Shown here piece after piece: positions 1-9,879 of a stretch of DNA of 64,000 nt (its first letter is position 1; each line of letters begins with the position of its first letter). This DNA comes from Teratosphaeria epicoccoides (lineage: Eukaryota > Ascomycota > Dothideomycetes > Mycosphaerellales > Teratosphaeriaceae), in contig JADDMT010000026.1 in the NCBI GenBank assembly GCA_021401465.1, positions 248,001 to 312,000 on the forward strand. The letters run 5' to 3'. The position numbers were made by a program, and so were the translations under genes. The notes beneath the pieces were generated by a model, which saw only the letters and a list, made by a program, of their open reading frames with translations, made no database searches and was not told where the DNA came from.

Positions 1-1
1 C

Positions 2-1840
2 GCAAGTGCTTTCTGGGCAGTCATCCTCCATGTGTCCCGGTCCAGCGCAGCAGAGGCAGTTGACGAGGGAATCCAGGTTTGAGAGGCGGAAGTATCGGTA
101 CTGCAATGCCTGGTCCTTGTGCGCGAGCTCACGAATGCGGATGAGCTTCGATGGCAGAGGTCTGTTATCCAAAGGTGTGAAGCCAGCGGCGTGACGCGCA
201 ACACTACCATAGTCAGATGTCTGCCCCGCGGGACTGTCACCGACAGATGGGTCGTCGGAGGACTCGTCGCTGTCGTTCTCGCTGCCAGGCGCTGGCACCT
301 CTGCGTCCATCTCGACGTCTAAATCTTGACCGACGGAAGGCGCGTCGGAGACGACTGAGTGACGAGACTGCACGCTCGCAGTCCTCGGCCGCTTCACTTG
401 CTCGCTACTCATCGAGACACCTGCAGTCTGACCATTCGTCTGTGGCTCGATGAAGTGCTCCCTGAAGAAATCGAGAAGCGCGCCTCGAGCCTGTTTGTGG
501 AATGCGGCGCCCTTGTTCACCACCGTGAAGAGGCTTGGAAGAATGTCGTCCGCGGTGGTTCCAAGAGTATGCAGGTGACTCTTGAGATGGGGTTTCGAGT
601 CGAGATCGCTCCAGTTCATAGAACGAGAGAAGTGCCCTGCACGGGTGGATCGATGCTGCCCGGCCGACTGGATGATCTGACGTACGGCTTCTTCCAGTGA
701 AAGGCGCGGAGAAGATTGGTCTTGCATAAGTCTGACATGTTCTCTGAGGCTTATCGGCTCCAAATCGCGCAGTCTCATTTGTTTTGAGCCGCTGGCACTC
801 TCTCGTACTGGTGGCGGGACCATCTGGACATCGCGCTCGCCACGCGTGTCGTCACTGATGATGATAGGTGAGGCGCGAGATGTGGTGCCGGCGGCGGCGT
901 GTGGTTTCGTGCTGGTCGGTGGAGCGGTTGAAGTGGCGGCCCGCTCACAGTCGTCGTCGTCGTCGTTCTCTCCGTCATCATTGCTTGTCGAAACCTCGCC
1001 CGACTCCCTACTCTCAACATAGTCCGACCCGTCTGAGATACTGATTGCATCATTACCCCAGTCATCATCGCCATCAGAGCGCTCACGCGCGCTCAGCCTG
1101 CGACGCTTGTCGGCTTGGAGTTGACTGCGCAGGTCATTGCCCTTCTTGCGCTTCCTACCAACCGCGGTGGTGCGTGACTCGTCTGGATCGTCCATGACGC
1201 GACCAACCTGGCGCCCGCGGGAATTGAGTGAAACATTCGTTGACAGCTGTTGCGAGGTCGAAGAAGACGATGCGCCAAGGTTCAGCAGGTGGTTGGCCTT
1301 GGCTTGCCGGCTTGCTCGATTCGCCTGCTTCTCCCTCTTTCTGGCTTTGCGCCGTGCGCTTTTGCTCAGTTCTGCCTCTCCCGTTCGACTCGCGGCTGGC
1401 GGGACTCGAGGTCGCTGTCGAAGCTCCAGTAGAATCGCCTTCCTCGCTCTGATTTTCTGAATCTGTCGTTTGCTGAGACCCTGGGCCGCCAATTCCTGAT
1501 CGCTCTGTTCACGATGAGCCAGCAAGTCGATTGGTGGAATTTGCTCCAGAAACGGAGGCTGATGATCTCGCTCTGGTCGATGCTGCTGCTGCGGTCGGTT
1601 GAGCTTGGGTTGATTTTGCTGTCGTTGACTCTGCTGCTGCTCTGCTTTTTGGAGTCTTTTCTTCGTCGGCTGAGATTGCCAGATCCGCTCCCGGTCACGT
1701 TTCGCCGCCTCGAATGCCTGCCGCAATCGCCGTTGCTCCTGCTCACCGAGCTGACTCAGCTGTGTGGAGACTTGACCGTCGTCGTCGAAACTGATGGTCT
1801 TCTGAATGCCGGTCTTGTGGTTGCCCCGCAGCGTCACCAT
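2..1840 (-). CDS. zinc-knuckle (CCHC) protein, 3' end beyond the left edge
   Basis: One uninterrupted reading frame of 613 codons runs from an ATG at 1840 to the left edge without a stop, so the gene is partial. The first 500 or so residues are mostly low complexity: Gln-rich near residues 60-90, basic (Arg/Lys) around 150-180, then acidic/Ser runs (DDWGND, a GEN-DDDDD stretch). A more conserved-looking segment follows (LPSKLIRIRELAHKD, then RYFRLSNLDSL), leading into a CCHC zinc knuckle of form C-x2-C-x4-H-x4-C (CLCCAGPGHMEDDC) at positions 19-60. CCHC knuckles usually bind single-stranded RNA or DNA, and further knuckles may lie off the edge. Nuclear RNA or DNA binding is inferred from the knuckle and the basic tracts. 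I recognise no specific orthologue. No intron is needed in the visible part. Confidence 0.75.
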   Translation of the reverse strand, partial: MVTLRGNHKTGIQKTISFDDDGQVSTQLSQLGEQEQRRLRQAFEAAKRDRERIWQSQPTKKRLQKAEQQQSQRQQNQPKLNRPQQQHRPERDHQPPFLEQIPPIDLLAHREQSDQELAAQGLSKRQIQKIRARKAILLELRQRPRVPPAASRTGEAELSKSARRKARKREKQANRASRQAKANHLLNLGASSSSTSQQLSTNVSLNSRGRQVGRVMDDPDESRTTAVGRKRKKGNDLRSQLQADKRRRLSARERSDGDDDWGNDAISISDGSDYVESRESGEVSTSNDDGENDDDDDCERAATSTAPPTSTKPHAAAGTTSRASPIIISDDTRGERDVQMVPPPVRESASGSKQMRLRDLEPISLREHVRLMQDQSSPRLSLEEAVRQIIQSAGQHRSTRAGHFSRSMNWSDLDSKPHLKSHLHTLGTTADDILPSLFTVVNKGAAFHKQARGALLDFFREHFIEPQTNGQTAGVSMSSEQVKRPRTASVQSRHSVVSDAPSVGQDLDVEMDAEVPAPGSENDSDESSDDPSVGDSPAGQTSDYGSVARHAAGFTPLDNRPLPSKLIRIRELAHKDQALQYRYFRLSNLDSLVNCLCCAGPGHMEDDCPESTC

Positions 1841-2660
1841 GTCACGTGCTGGGTGTGGGCAGATGTCAGAGGGTCAAAGTCGCAGGTGGAAGGTTTGGAA
1901 GGAGCCCTGTCCGTCCGTCCATGCACGTGCTTGCTGCAAGTCGACATGTGGCGCGTGTGGCTGATGGCATTATGGTTCTTGCAAAAGGGCAGGCACGACC
2001 GTATTGTGGCATGTGACGTGTGACATGTGACCTGCGACATGTGACCTGCGACCGGGATTCGGGCTTGTCGTCCCGTCGGCAGATCCCCGTCCCGAAATAG
2101 TTTCCGGGGGCGAGATGACGCTAGAAGGCTTGTTGCTGGGGGTAGAAGTGGATGACAGTTTTGATGGGCAAGATTGAACAACTCGATACCCGTCGTCTGC
2201 TGCATCTTGATCTGTCTCCCTGTTCGGGCTCTACCATCTCCACCACGTGGTATCCCCACTGCTGCTGAATTCATCCTGGGCACGAGCACTTGCTTGTTGC
2301 TTGCGTGCTCGCTCGTCCGTTCGTTCGCTTCCTGCTTGCACCTGCACCCAACAAAGAAAGGGCGACCACCACACCCCACCACACCACACCACACCACACC
2401 ACACCACACCACACCACACACACATCCCATCCGACGGGAACATACCTCTATACACCCCACTCTCCACCACCACCACCACCACCACCACCACCGCCACCAC
2501 AACTACCACACACAGTATCATCAAGCTGGCGACCTTCACACTCAACCCGCTCAAGCTCATCCGCCGCGTGACCCCTTCCTATTTCTATCCCGCTCCCGCC
2601 AAACCACGGAGCCCACCGGCTGCTGCTGCTGCCCGACCGCCGCCCCCAACCCGCTCCGCG
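1841..2660. other. intergenic and 5' leader with simple repeats
   Basis: This is the divergent promoter region between the zinc-knuckle gene and the ORM gene. It holds three simple-repeat patches: TGTGACCTGCGACA-like units near 2010-2052, an ACACC array at about 2381-2417 and a CCA array at about 2464-2500. The stretch before the ORM start is pyrimidine-rich, as is common in fungal leaders. Long open frames here are repeat artefacts. Confidence 0.6.
2381..2417. repeat. ACACC microsatellite
   Basis: About seven tandem ACACC units lie in the upstream leader of the ORM gene, followed 45 bases later by a CCA trinucleotide run (about 2464-2500). Confidence 0.85.
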
Positions 2661-3481
2661 ATGTCCTCCACCTCCATCCTGCGAAAGCAGCCCTCGACGA
2701 GCGTGCTCACCTTCGCCGAACCCGAAAAGACCGACCGCCAGAGGAGCCCGACCGATTCCGAGTCGCCCGCCTTGCTCCACGCCGAGAAGAAGATGCAGGA
2801 CAACCAGGACAGGAGACGGAGGCGGCGGAGTTCCAGCTTGATGTACCAGGAACCTCCCGAGAGTCTGGAGCAGCAGAGTGATCAGGCCACCATGCCCAAT
2901 CTCAACGCGCAGTGGGTGAACGCGAAAGGTACGTCATGCGCATGTGATGCCGCACGACCCACGAAGAAAGAGCACGCCATACTGACGCTCCCGGCGGTGA
3001 CTAGGCGCCTGGATGATCCACATCATACTCATCCTGCTCCTCAAAATCCTCTATGACATCCTCCCCTCCATATCGCAAGAGACCTCCTGGACGCTGGTCA
3101 ACACCACCTACATGGCCGGCTCCTACCTCATGTTCCACTGGGTGCGCGGCGTGCCCTTTGAGTTCAACGCCGGCGCCTACGACAACCTCAACATGTGGGA
3201 GCAGATCGACAATGGCGACCAGTACACCCCGACAAAGAAGTTTTTGCTGGCCGTCCCCATCTGTTTGTTTCTGGTCAGCACGCATTATACCCATTACGAC
3301 TTGACATATTTTATGGTCAATTTCTTGGCAACGGTGGCGGTGGTGATTCCTAAACTGCCTGCAGCAAGTCTCAACCGCGTATTTCGCGAGCGGAGCAGAA
3401 GCGCTGACTAGTCCACAGCTACACCGAATGCGCGTGTCGTTCTTCAATCCGGATCCATTAGCAGAGGAGCGCAAACGATGA
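2661..3481 (+). CDS. ORM1/ORM2 (ORMDL) family ER membrane protein
   Basis: Three exons (2661-2928, 3005-3363, 3419-3481) encode 229 residues. ORM/ORMDL proteins bind and inhibit serine palmitoyltransferase in the ER and so tune sphingolipid synthesis. The cytosolic N-terminus has Ser clusters after Arg runs (RRRRRRSSSL), resembling the region phosphorylated to relieve inhibition in yeast. The core begins at NAQWVNAKG-AWMIH and has about four hydrophobic segments (MIHIILILLLKIL; YMAGSYLMF; FLLAVPICLFLVS; YFMVNFLATVAVVIPKLP), with the conserved FEFNAG..DN.N.WEQID and QYTPTKKFL. Intron 1 (2929-3004) is GT..AG. Intron 2 (3364-3418) has a GCAAGT donor; splicing there restores the family ending PKLP-x-LHR-M-R. 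Without it the frame ends in an unrelated tail at 3411. Confidence 0.93.
3364..3418 (+). other. GC-AG intron in the ORM gene
   Basis: The donor is GCAAGT, the strongest GC-donor consensus, and the acceptor is CCACAG. The 55-nt intron is phase 0. No GT donor nearby restores the frame: the GT at 3368 is phase 1 and breaks the conserved LHR motif. Confidence 0.8.
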
Positions 3482-4441
3482 TGATGGAATGTGAATGGCT
3501 TTCGAAACAATGGGTAGGCAAACGCATGGAAAAGCAGTGATTGCAGCTGTCGTTTCAGATTGACCATTGAGGCAAGGTGCACACCTCATGCAGCGTTCTT
3601 GCGTAGGCGCTTTGGCGACGATATCACTCCCTCGGAAGTCATTCATAGCAGCTACGGCTACGACAAGCTTGACTCAAGCATTGTATCATCACATCAGTAC
3701 GACTAAGAAAGTGCTGCTACCAAAATAGTCCAAAAGCTCCCGAGCGTATAACATCCTTCAAAAGTAACATGGTTCAAGGTACGCGCGAGAGGCGGTGATG
3801 GCCTGTATCGCTGTGAGTCGTGGTTGTGGACTTGGGATGGATGTGTTTCGTTTTCACGAGTGTCCCGGCTTCGAGCAGGCAATCGAAGGATGGGTGTGCC
3901 GGTCTCGCCTGCGACGCTGATGAGGCCGACTCTGGGTGTCATGATCACTTCTCGTTAGATGGGGCTTGGGATGTGGAGTCCAGTGGCTCTCTGTGTGAAG
4001 TGGTGAAGGCCGGGACAGGGAGTTACGTATGTATTAGTCCGATGGGCGTCGTGGACCTGGTTTTGGCAAGCGAGAGAGGTGAGGGGCAGCAGCGACGCAT
4101 GTGTAGCATTAGAGCATAGTCTATGATTACCTGGTCGTAACGACTGTACGCTGTGGTTGGTGGTCGTGGATGCTTCTATGCATGGACGAGCAAAGTTCAC
4201 GTCATCAATTTATGCACAGCAATATTCGCGCTAATGCAAGCTCGGGGGGTGACCCTGGTCTGTCCACCACCACCTTGGCGACTTCGATATCGCGCCGAAT
4301 CGTCTGAGCTCGACGTCCATGATCTCCAACCTCCGAATCGCGGGTGTGTTTGCGTCTGCACTCATTCGCGGGACAGCATCAGCGAGCCCGCGATCGGCAA
4401 AGAGCGTGAGCAGGAGGGAGATCACCGGGCAAACCGCCACA
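3482..4441. other. intergenic, no recognised gene
   Basis: This 960-base stretch lies between the ORM stop and the HAD phosphatase start. It carries only short overlapping open frames without recognisable domains. An ATG at 4319, in frame with the phosphatase, could extend that protein by 41 residues. Confidence 0.5.
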
Positions 4442-5339
4442 ATGGGTACCAAAACGGAAGGAGCGCGAACCCGCCCACGCCACCGCTTCGCACCACTCAA
4501 AGCACCTCCAAACGACCCCGCCATCTCAAACGACACAATGCGCCTCAAAGGCATCATCTTCGACATGGACGGCACCCTCTGTACTTTTCCCCCTCCATCA
4601 CCCTCCCCAACCCCCAAACAATACCACACTAACCACACCCACCAAGAAAGGCGAACCGCAAAACTACATGTTCACCGAGATGCGCGCCGCCCTCTCCATC
4701 ACCAAAGAAACCGACATCCTCGACCACGTGCACAGCCTCCCGGAGCCCCAGCAGACCTCCGCCTTCGACGCAATCAAACACATCGAACGCGCCGCCATGG
4801 CCAAACAGGTCCCGCAAGCCGGCCTAGTCACGTTGATGGAATTCCTGGATATCCACGGGATCCGCAAGGGGATCTGCACCCGGAATTTCGCGTGAGCGCC
4901 CATATTCCCCCACCCCTCCTATCCAACCATTCATACCGAAAAGCTAATGTGAACTCCCCCCGCCCTTTCAAGCACACCCGTCACCCACCTCCTGCAGACC
5001 TCCATCCCCTCGCACATCTCCCCCTTCTCCCCGATCATCACGCGGGAGTTCCGTCCGCCGAAACCTTCGCCGGCGGGCATTCTGCACATCGCTCACGCCT
5101 GGGACGTGGCCGCTTCCGCGGAACTTCCTGCGTCGCCACCGGAGGAGAGGCGGTTGCCGCTGGTGATGGTGGGAGATTCCGTGGACGACATGGCTGCAGG
5201 GCGCGACGCGGGGGCTTTGACGGTGCTGTTGAGGAGTGAAGGGAAGGAGGAACTGGAGCGGGATGAGAGGACGGATGTGGTGGTGGGGCGGTTAGACGAG
5301 TTGATTACGTTGCTTGAGCAGGGCTTACAGGCGAGATGA
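4442..5339 (+). CDS. HAD-superfamily phosphatase (YOR131C-like)
   Basis: Three exons (4442-4580, 4651-4891, 4973-5339) encode 248 residues. HAD motif I is FDMDGT (Asp41, Asp43), the motif III lysine is in RPPKP (Lys157) and motif IV is GDSVDD (Asp195, Asp199), so the usual phospho-aspartyl phosphatase residues are all present. Splicing at 4580/4651 gives TLC-EPQNYMF, and 4891/4973 gives TRNFA-TPVTHLL, both typical of the fungal family of small HAD hydrolases related to yeast YOR131C. Intron 1 contains a good ACTAAC branch site. The start at 4442 has a good context and lies just before the commonly N-terminal RxRFAPL. An in-frame ATG at 4319 would add a basic, Ser/Ala-rich leader that might target mitochondria. 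The substrate is unknown. Confidence 0.88.
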
Positions 5340-5439
5340 CTTCAACGCTTTCAAAATCGGTGACCGAAGGCATAGAGTGACGCCCTGCCTTCTCACGAGA
5401 TTACAGCATTACCGCAGACCCATCGAGCCCCACCTGACA

Positions 5440-7299
5440 TCACCCCAATAATCCCGCGCGACTCAAAGCCTCCACATCCCCACCCGCCTCCACCACCGCC
5501 CTCATAGCCGCCTGACTCAACCTCCTCCTCTTATCCGCCGCCTCCTTCTCCCTCCGCGCCTTCGTCTTGCTACTCCCACTCGGCGCCACCCCACTCAAAA
5601 TCTTCGAATGATCGCTCGGCGTGAAATTCACAAAGCCCCCACCACCCCCCTTATCCGCGCCCGAAGCCCGCGGCGTGCAACTCGTCAACTTGACCCTCCG
5701 ATGATGTTTGGAACTCCTGCGGTGCGAAGAAGATGCGGCTCGGGTCTTGCGGCTGCCAGGTGGAGGAGGCGAGGGGGAGGGGGAGTCGCAGCGGCGTCGA
5801 CGGGTGGGGGAGCGGCTGGCGCGGTGCGGGTGAGGGGAGTTTGGTTGGGTGGCTGCGTGGCGGGGTGGCAGGGGCGGAGGCGGGAAGAAGGAGGGGGGAG
5901 GTGCTGGGTCGGGTTGGTGGAGCATGGGTTGCCAGATGGTGGCGGGGATGTGGGCGTTGTTGAGCGTGGCGGCGAAGTTGTGGTTATCGGTGATGGCCGA
6001 TGGGTCACAGCTGATGCCTAGGCCGGAGAGGCCGTGTGGCTCTATGGAAGGTAGAACGGCTGTGTCGAGGCCGGCGAAAGGGTCGGAGCCCACGAAGGGG
6101 TCGGTTATGTAATTTGAGGTCGTGGTTGAAGGGACGTCGAATGATGCCGTGCTGAATGGGTCGACACCAAGGCCGTCTGGTGAGGTAGAGAAGCCAAAGT
6201 CGAACTCTTGTATCTTGTTAGAACCGACAGAAGTGGTCCGATCCGGGAAAAGCGGCGCCGTATCGTTCAACGGCACTGTCTGCGTGAGATACGGATTTGT
6301 TGGCACCGGCGGCACATCCCCAAAATACCCGCTGTTGTGCCTCGAGGCCGCCGTGGAGGGAACACCCGGGCTCGTGATCGGCGTACGGATATGCGCCTGC
6401 CGGAACGTGCTCGTGAGCGGACTCAGCTGCTCATCATAGGCGGCAGGCCGCAGAGGCACGAATCCGTTCTGCTGATGTCCGCCGGAAGCAGCAAATTCTT
6501 CGTCCTTCTGGGACAACCTGGCCGAGAGCAGCGGCGAAGCAGGCGTTTCCGGAGGCACTCTCAGCTCATATTTCTTTGGACTCCTCTCCACGCGCTCAGC
6601 CCAGATGTCTCTGAAGCCCGAGCGGTAGCGCGACGGGGTCATCATCTTGGCTGGGCTGGCGCTGGCCTTGCGCACGGTGGCATAGGGGTTTACGGCTCCG
6701 GCGAACGACGTGCCGGCCGCCGTATACTTCGTCACGCCGCTCGGCCGTCCACGTGAGACCGAGCGAGCCTGAGAGGCTCTTCGTCCGTTTGCGGCGTTGC
6801 CTCGGGACCTGACTCGGCAGCGCTGGGCCGAAAATGATTGGTCGGTAGGCGAGAGGGGTATGGCCGGAGGTGAAGGGCAGCCACCAAGGCTCAGGAAATC
6901 AGGATGTGACTTTGCAGCGCGCAGGGTATGCGCTTTTCTTTCCGACTTGGCGGCATTCTGCTCCAGGGTCCTCAATGTCTTCGTCCAGAAATCGACCGGT
7001 TCTTTCGCTACAGGCTGCTTAGCCTCAGTAGCACCCTCAATGCTCTGAAGAACTGTCGAGTCCCAGGAAGGAATAGGCGAGGTGTCGTCAGTGCGATGAC
7101 TTTGTTCCGAGCCTGTGGAAAAGTCAAAGAGGTTGCCAGAGTCATCGGAGCTGCTCCTTTCACGGCCATCAATGTCAAAGGCGAAGAGATCGTCATCCTG
7201 TAGGTATTGATCAAGGACATTGTTGCAGATCCCCTCCCACTCCGGCTCTTTGTCTTTGGGACGCACTGGGCGATCGGTCGATTGGCCGACGAGCGCCAT
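5440..7299 (-). CDS. wetA: WetA-type conidial maturation regulator
   Basis: A single 619-codon frame. In Aspergillus, WetA acts last in the BrlA-AbaA-WetA cascade and drives spore-wall completion and dormancy. The diagnostic part is the C-terminal ~70 residues: FVNFTPSD, then ILSGVAPSGSSKTKARREKE, KRRRLSQAA and AVVEAGGDVEALSRAGLL, which is the conserved WetA putative DNA-binding/nuclear-localisation block. Near the N-terminus are an acidic segment (LQDDDLFAFDID) and a KEPVDFWTKTLRTLEQNA motif followed by HPDFLSLGG, also seen in the family. The middle is disordered and rich in Ser, Pro and His. Length is slightly above the Aspergillus protein. The upstream region has two AbaA-type hexamers. 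The next gene upstream (DUF7053) points the same way and ends 492 bases away. Confidence 0.87.
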   Translation of the reverse strand: MALVGQSTDRPVRPKDKEPEWEGICNNVLDQYLQDDDLFAFDIDGRERSSSDDSGNLFDFSTGSEQSHRTDDTSPIPSWDSTVLQSIEGATEAKQPVAKEPVDFWTKTLRTLEQNAAKSERKAHTLRAAKSHPDFLSLGGCPSPPAIPLSPTDQSFSAQRCRVRSRGNAANGRRASQARSVSRGRPSGVTKYTAAGTSFAGAVNPYATVRKASASPAKMMTPSRYRSGFRDIWAERVERSPKKYELRVPPETPASPLLSARLSQKDEEFAASGGHQQNGFVPLRPAAYDEQLSPLTSTFRQAHIRTPITSPGVPSTAASRHNSGYFGDVPPVPTNPYLTQTVPLNDTAPLFPDRTTSVGSNKIQEFDFGFSTSPDGLGVDPFSTASFDVPSTTTSNYITDPFVGSDPFAGLDTAVLPSIEPHGLSGLGISCDPSAITDNHNFAATLNNAHIPATIWQPMLHQPDPAPPPSFFPPPPLPPRHAATQPNSPHPHRASRSPTRRRRCDSPSPSPPPPGSRKTRAASSSHRRSSKHHRRVKLTSCTPRASGADKGGGGGFVNFTPSDHSKILSGVAPSGSSKTKARREKEAADKRRRLSQAAMRAVVEAGGDVEALSRAGLLG

Positions 7300-7790
7300 G
7301 TTGAACTGTCGCAGTCCACTGCACGTGATTCAAGCAGACTCGGTCCGACGTTGGGTGTCGATGGTCGTCACTGGGCGTCTTTGTGGTAGATACCAGGTTA
7401 GCCAATGTTGGAAAGGTGAAGAGTTGCAGCACTAGAACAATGATGTTGATGATTGAGCTGCAGGATTTCGCAAGGAAATGGCGGAACAGCATGGCAACAG
7501 AGGTATTGTAATGCATCTCCCAGCCTACCATTTTCATCATGGCATGCCATACCGTAGCCCGAGGGACCAAACGGGCCGTGTGTCTCCGTGTCGCTAAACG
7601 CTGTGGAGAGGTCTTAGCGGGATGTTTTCTTGGTGACGCTTTGTGAAAGATCACATTCCATGCCGACTTGGCGGCTATCGCTGGAATGTGGGTGCTGGCG
7701 ATCGCCGAGCTTTTCTGATCATCACACCACAGAACAATTCTCTTGTCTAGGTGGTATTGCCATTTCGGAGCATAGACATGCCAGCCACCT
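7300..7790. other. wetA upstream region
   Basis: This 491-base region lies between the DUF7053 stop and the WetA start. A minus-strand open frame overlaps the WetA start in another frame but has no recognisable domain. The notable content is the CATTCC pair. Confidence 0.5.
7654..7688. promoter_or_regulatory. pair of AbaA-like CATTCY elements upstream of wetA
   Basis: CATTCC lies at 7654-7659 on the plus strand and again at 7683-7688 on the minus strand (GGAATG), about 355-389 bases upstream of the WetA start. CATTCY is the published Aspergillus AbaA response element, and wetA is a known AbaA target. The motif is short, so chance occurrence is possible. Confidence 0.35.
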
Positions 7791-8849
7791 TCAGACTGCG
7801 CCACGCTGCTGCTCCCAATATTTCACTGCTTGTCCATGGAGGTCCACAGGAACATAGCCAAGGCCGTTGAAGTACATGCTCGGGCTCGTTGTATGCCGCT
7901 GAGCGCTAGAGCTGCTGTCTGATCGCACCCATTGACTCGAGTTTAGTCCCGTAGCGCTGGTGGATAGCGAGTGTCTGGGTCGCGATTGGCCAAGCGACGC
8001 ATTCTCTGATTCTATCCATGCAGCGGTCGCCGGACTGACTGCCGCCTGCGGCTGGTGCTCGAAAGCTGTGTGGACGGACCTGAGCGACGTCTGAGACGGG
8101 ACCTGATGCACTTGTGTGTAACGGAAGTTCTGGCACATGGGATCATGCAGATCGTTGGGACAAACGCACGGGACCTGATCGAACGGATCTGAGATTTGTC
8201 CAGGTATCGCTCTAGACCGGGACGGAGGAGCCGTCGACGAGGACGTGGGGTTCGGCGTGTGTACATCAACGTAGGCGCCTTCTTCAGTCGGAGGTGTGGG
8301 ATTTTCCAGGTCTGTTGGCTGAGATTGCCCAGCGTTCGCCTTGCGGATTAGGTCTTGAACAAGCGCATCATGCGACTTGCGGAGATTCCGCTTGACGAAA
8401 GTGATCAGGAAAACATTGCACTTGAGCTGAGTCTCCTCGCGCAGGTACAAGCCTTCCTTCGGCTTGTCGACTCCAAGCTCGACGGGCTCTCGAGGCTCTC
8501 CTGGCATATTACCACCAACGCTCCACTTCGCCCGAAGATCGACCCCCGCCGGTGCAAAGACATGCGTCTGGAGCCCATCTGGGGCATCGTGGAAGCCGGC
8601 TTTGTAGCTCACTTCACCCTTCGCCAAGCCGCCTGGCAGGTAGTTGATGCGATCGGTGATTTCGTACCACGAGCAATGTACGCGCTCTTCCTCACTGGCG
8701 TCTGGAGGAGGAGGAGTTGGTTCGTGCCGGATGACCAGCGGGTTGAGTTCGATCATGCCGACATGGTCATGGAGGAACGCGAGCGCTGTGGCTCGGGAGA
8801 TGGTGGACGGCAAGGGCGTGATGTTGCTGAGATGCGCGCGTTTCTCCAT
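7791..8849 (-). CDS. DUF7053 domain protein
   Basis: A single exon of 352 residues. The first ~170 residues match the fungal DUF7053 family, a polyketide-cyclase/START-like fold of unknown function. Features are ITPLPSTISRATAL, HDHVGMIELNPLV, the WYEITDRINYLPGG segment, KGEVSYKAGFHD, then LQTHVFAPAGVDLR and a GEPREPVELG motif before LYLREE. The remaining half is disordered and Ser/Pro/Gln-rich, with a small Cys-containing patch (CVCPNDLHDPMC). The ATG at 8849 puts the family's usual MxKRxxxxNITPLP at the N-terminus. No substrate or role can be inferred from the sequence. Confidence 0.8.
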   Translation of the reverse strand: MEKRAHLSNITPLPSTISRATALAFLHDHVGMIELNPLVIRHEPTPPPPDASEEERVHCSWYEITDRINYLPGGLAKGEVSYKAGFHDAPDGLQTHVFAPAGVDLRAKWSVGGNMPGEPREPVELGVDKPKEGLYLREETQLKCNVFLITFVKRNLRKSHDALVQDLIRKANAGQSQPTDLENPTPPTEEGAYVDVHTPNPTSSSTAPPSRSRAIPGQISDPFDQVPCVCPNDLHDPMCQNFRYTQVHQVPSQTSLRSVHTAFEHQPQAAVSPATAAWIESENASLGQSRPRHSLSTSATGLNSSQWVRSDSSSSAQRHTTSPSMYFNGLGYVPVDLHGQAVKYWEQQRGAV

Positions 8850-9879
8850 GCTGTCGCTGTCATGAGGCAATGAAGCTGCCTCCTACAATAAATAACATAA
8901 TACACACTGTCCACGCATCTGTTATGCGCAGAACACTTCCCTTGTTCGGCAGGTCTGGGGAGCGGTTACGTGATTAACGGTATGACCGTTGTCCTAAGTT
9001 TGATTTGGTACATCTGTAACATGTCGAGACAAGTACCTGATATTTACACGCGGGTCAAGTACGATGTCTTTGCTGACACGGAAGCCGGAGAGAGCAATAT
9101 CGATCCTTGACTCGGATGGAGGTGGTGTGCCGGTTAGGGGAGTGTCCAGCTAAATGCAGTGAATATTGATTAGTTCGGTTCATGCTATATTGATGAGCAC
9201 CTCGTCGCTCAGGCGTCATGCTGTTCCGTCTCAGAGGATCACTTCGTCGGTAAGCTTGTCTTGCTGATCTTACTGGAAATCTGACCGTGACTCTGCCCTC
9301 TGCTTGATTCCTCAAGAAATACTGGTCACGTGACGCGCAAAATCAATGCACAGATTAAGTAACTCATAGTTTGTAAGCTGGGGATCAATGCATCGATTAA
9401 CTAGAATTACTTAACCGGCTCGATCTGTGGCTAACTGTTCAGTAAAATGCAGCAAGCAGCGTGCCATATCTCCCGGCATACCTTGTTCTCCCAAGTCGGT
9501 GCAACGAGCCCACATGATTCCCTGTCATCTCGCGAGGAACTCGTTCAGCTACGCAACCGACCTATACCGCGCCGTGGAAAGGCCGACGGAGCCAGCAAAG
9601 TTCATACTACGTAGTTCACCCGCCGCAGAAATCGCCCTGGCGCCGTCATCGTCATCGCTATAACTAACCATGTTCCAGAAGACCATGATACATGAACTCA
9701 CAATCAGCATTCCTGGATAAGATTCCGAGGACCATACCTGTTCGGCTCCATTACATTGCTTCGCGTCTGGCAACGACCATCTTCATGGCTGGACCACGAT
9801 AACCCTAGAGGAATTTGAAGTCGGACAAGTGCTCACGAGCACATCTCCTCAACCTGACTGCATCACATCTCCGGCAATC
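8850..9879. other. AT-richer intergenic region
   Basis: About 1 kb between the DUF7053 start and the antiporter start, presumably carrying both promoters. I see no gene. A short inverted repeat and an imperfect direct repeat lie at 9342-9414. Confidence 0.5.
9342..9414. repeat. short direct and inverted repeats
   Basis: ATCAATGCA occurs at 9342-9350 and 9384-9392, each followed two bases later by GATTAA. TTAAGTAA (9355-9362) is mirrored by TTACTTAA (9407-9414), an 8-base inverted repeat. This could be a regulatory site or a decayed element; nothing in the sequence decides. Confidence 0.5.

Noticed and set aside
2174..2881. Long open frames on both strands over the ORM leader
   Set aside because: They are created by ACACC and CCA repeats (poly-His/Thr/Pro products) and conflict with the conserved ORM N-terminus.
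7211..7804. 197-codon minus-strand frame overlapping the wetA start
   Set aside because: It overlaps the conserved wetA N-terminus in another frame and shows no domain.
9829..9879. Antiporter start at 9829
   Set aside because: The codon there is GTG. The first ATG in frame is at 9880, with a good context and the expected N-terminus.
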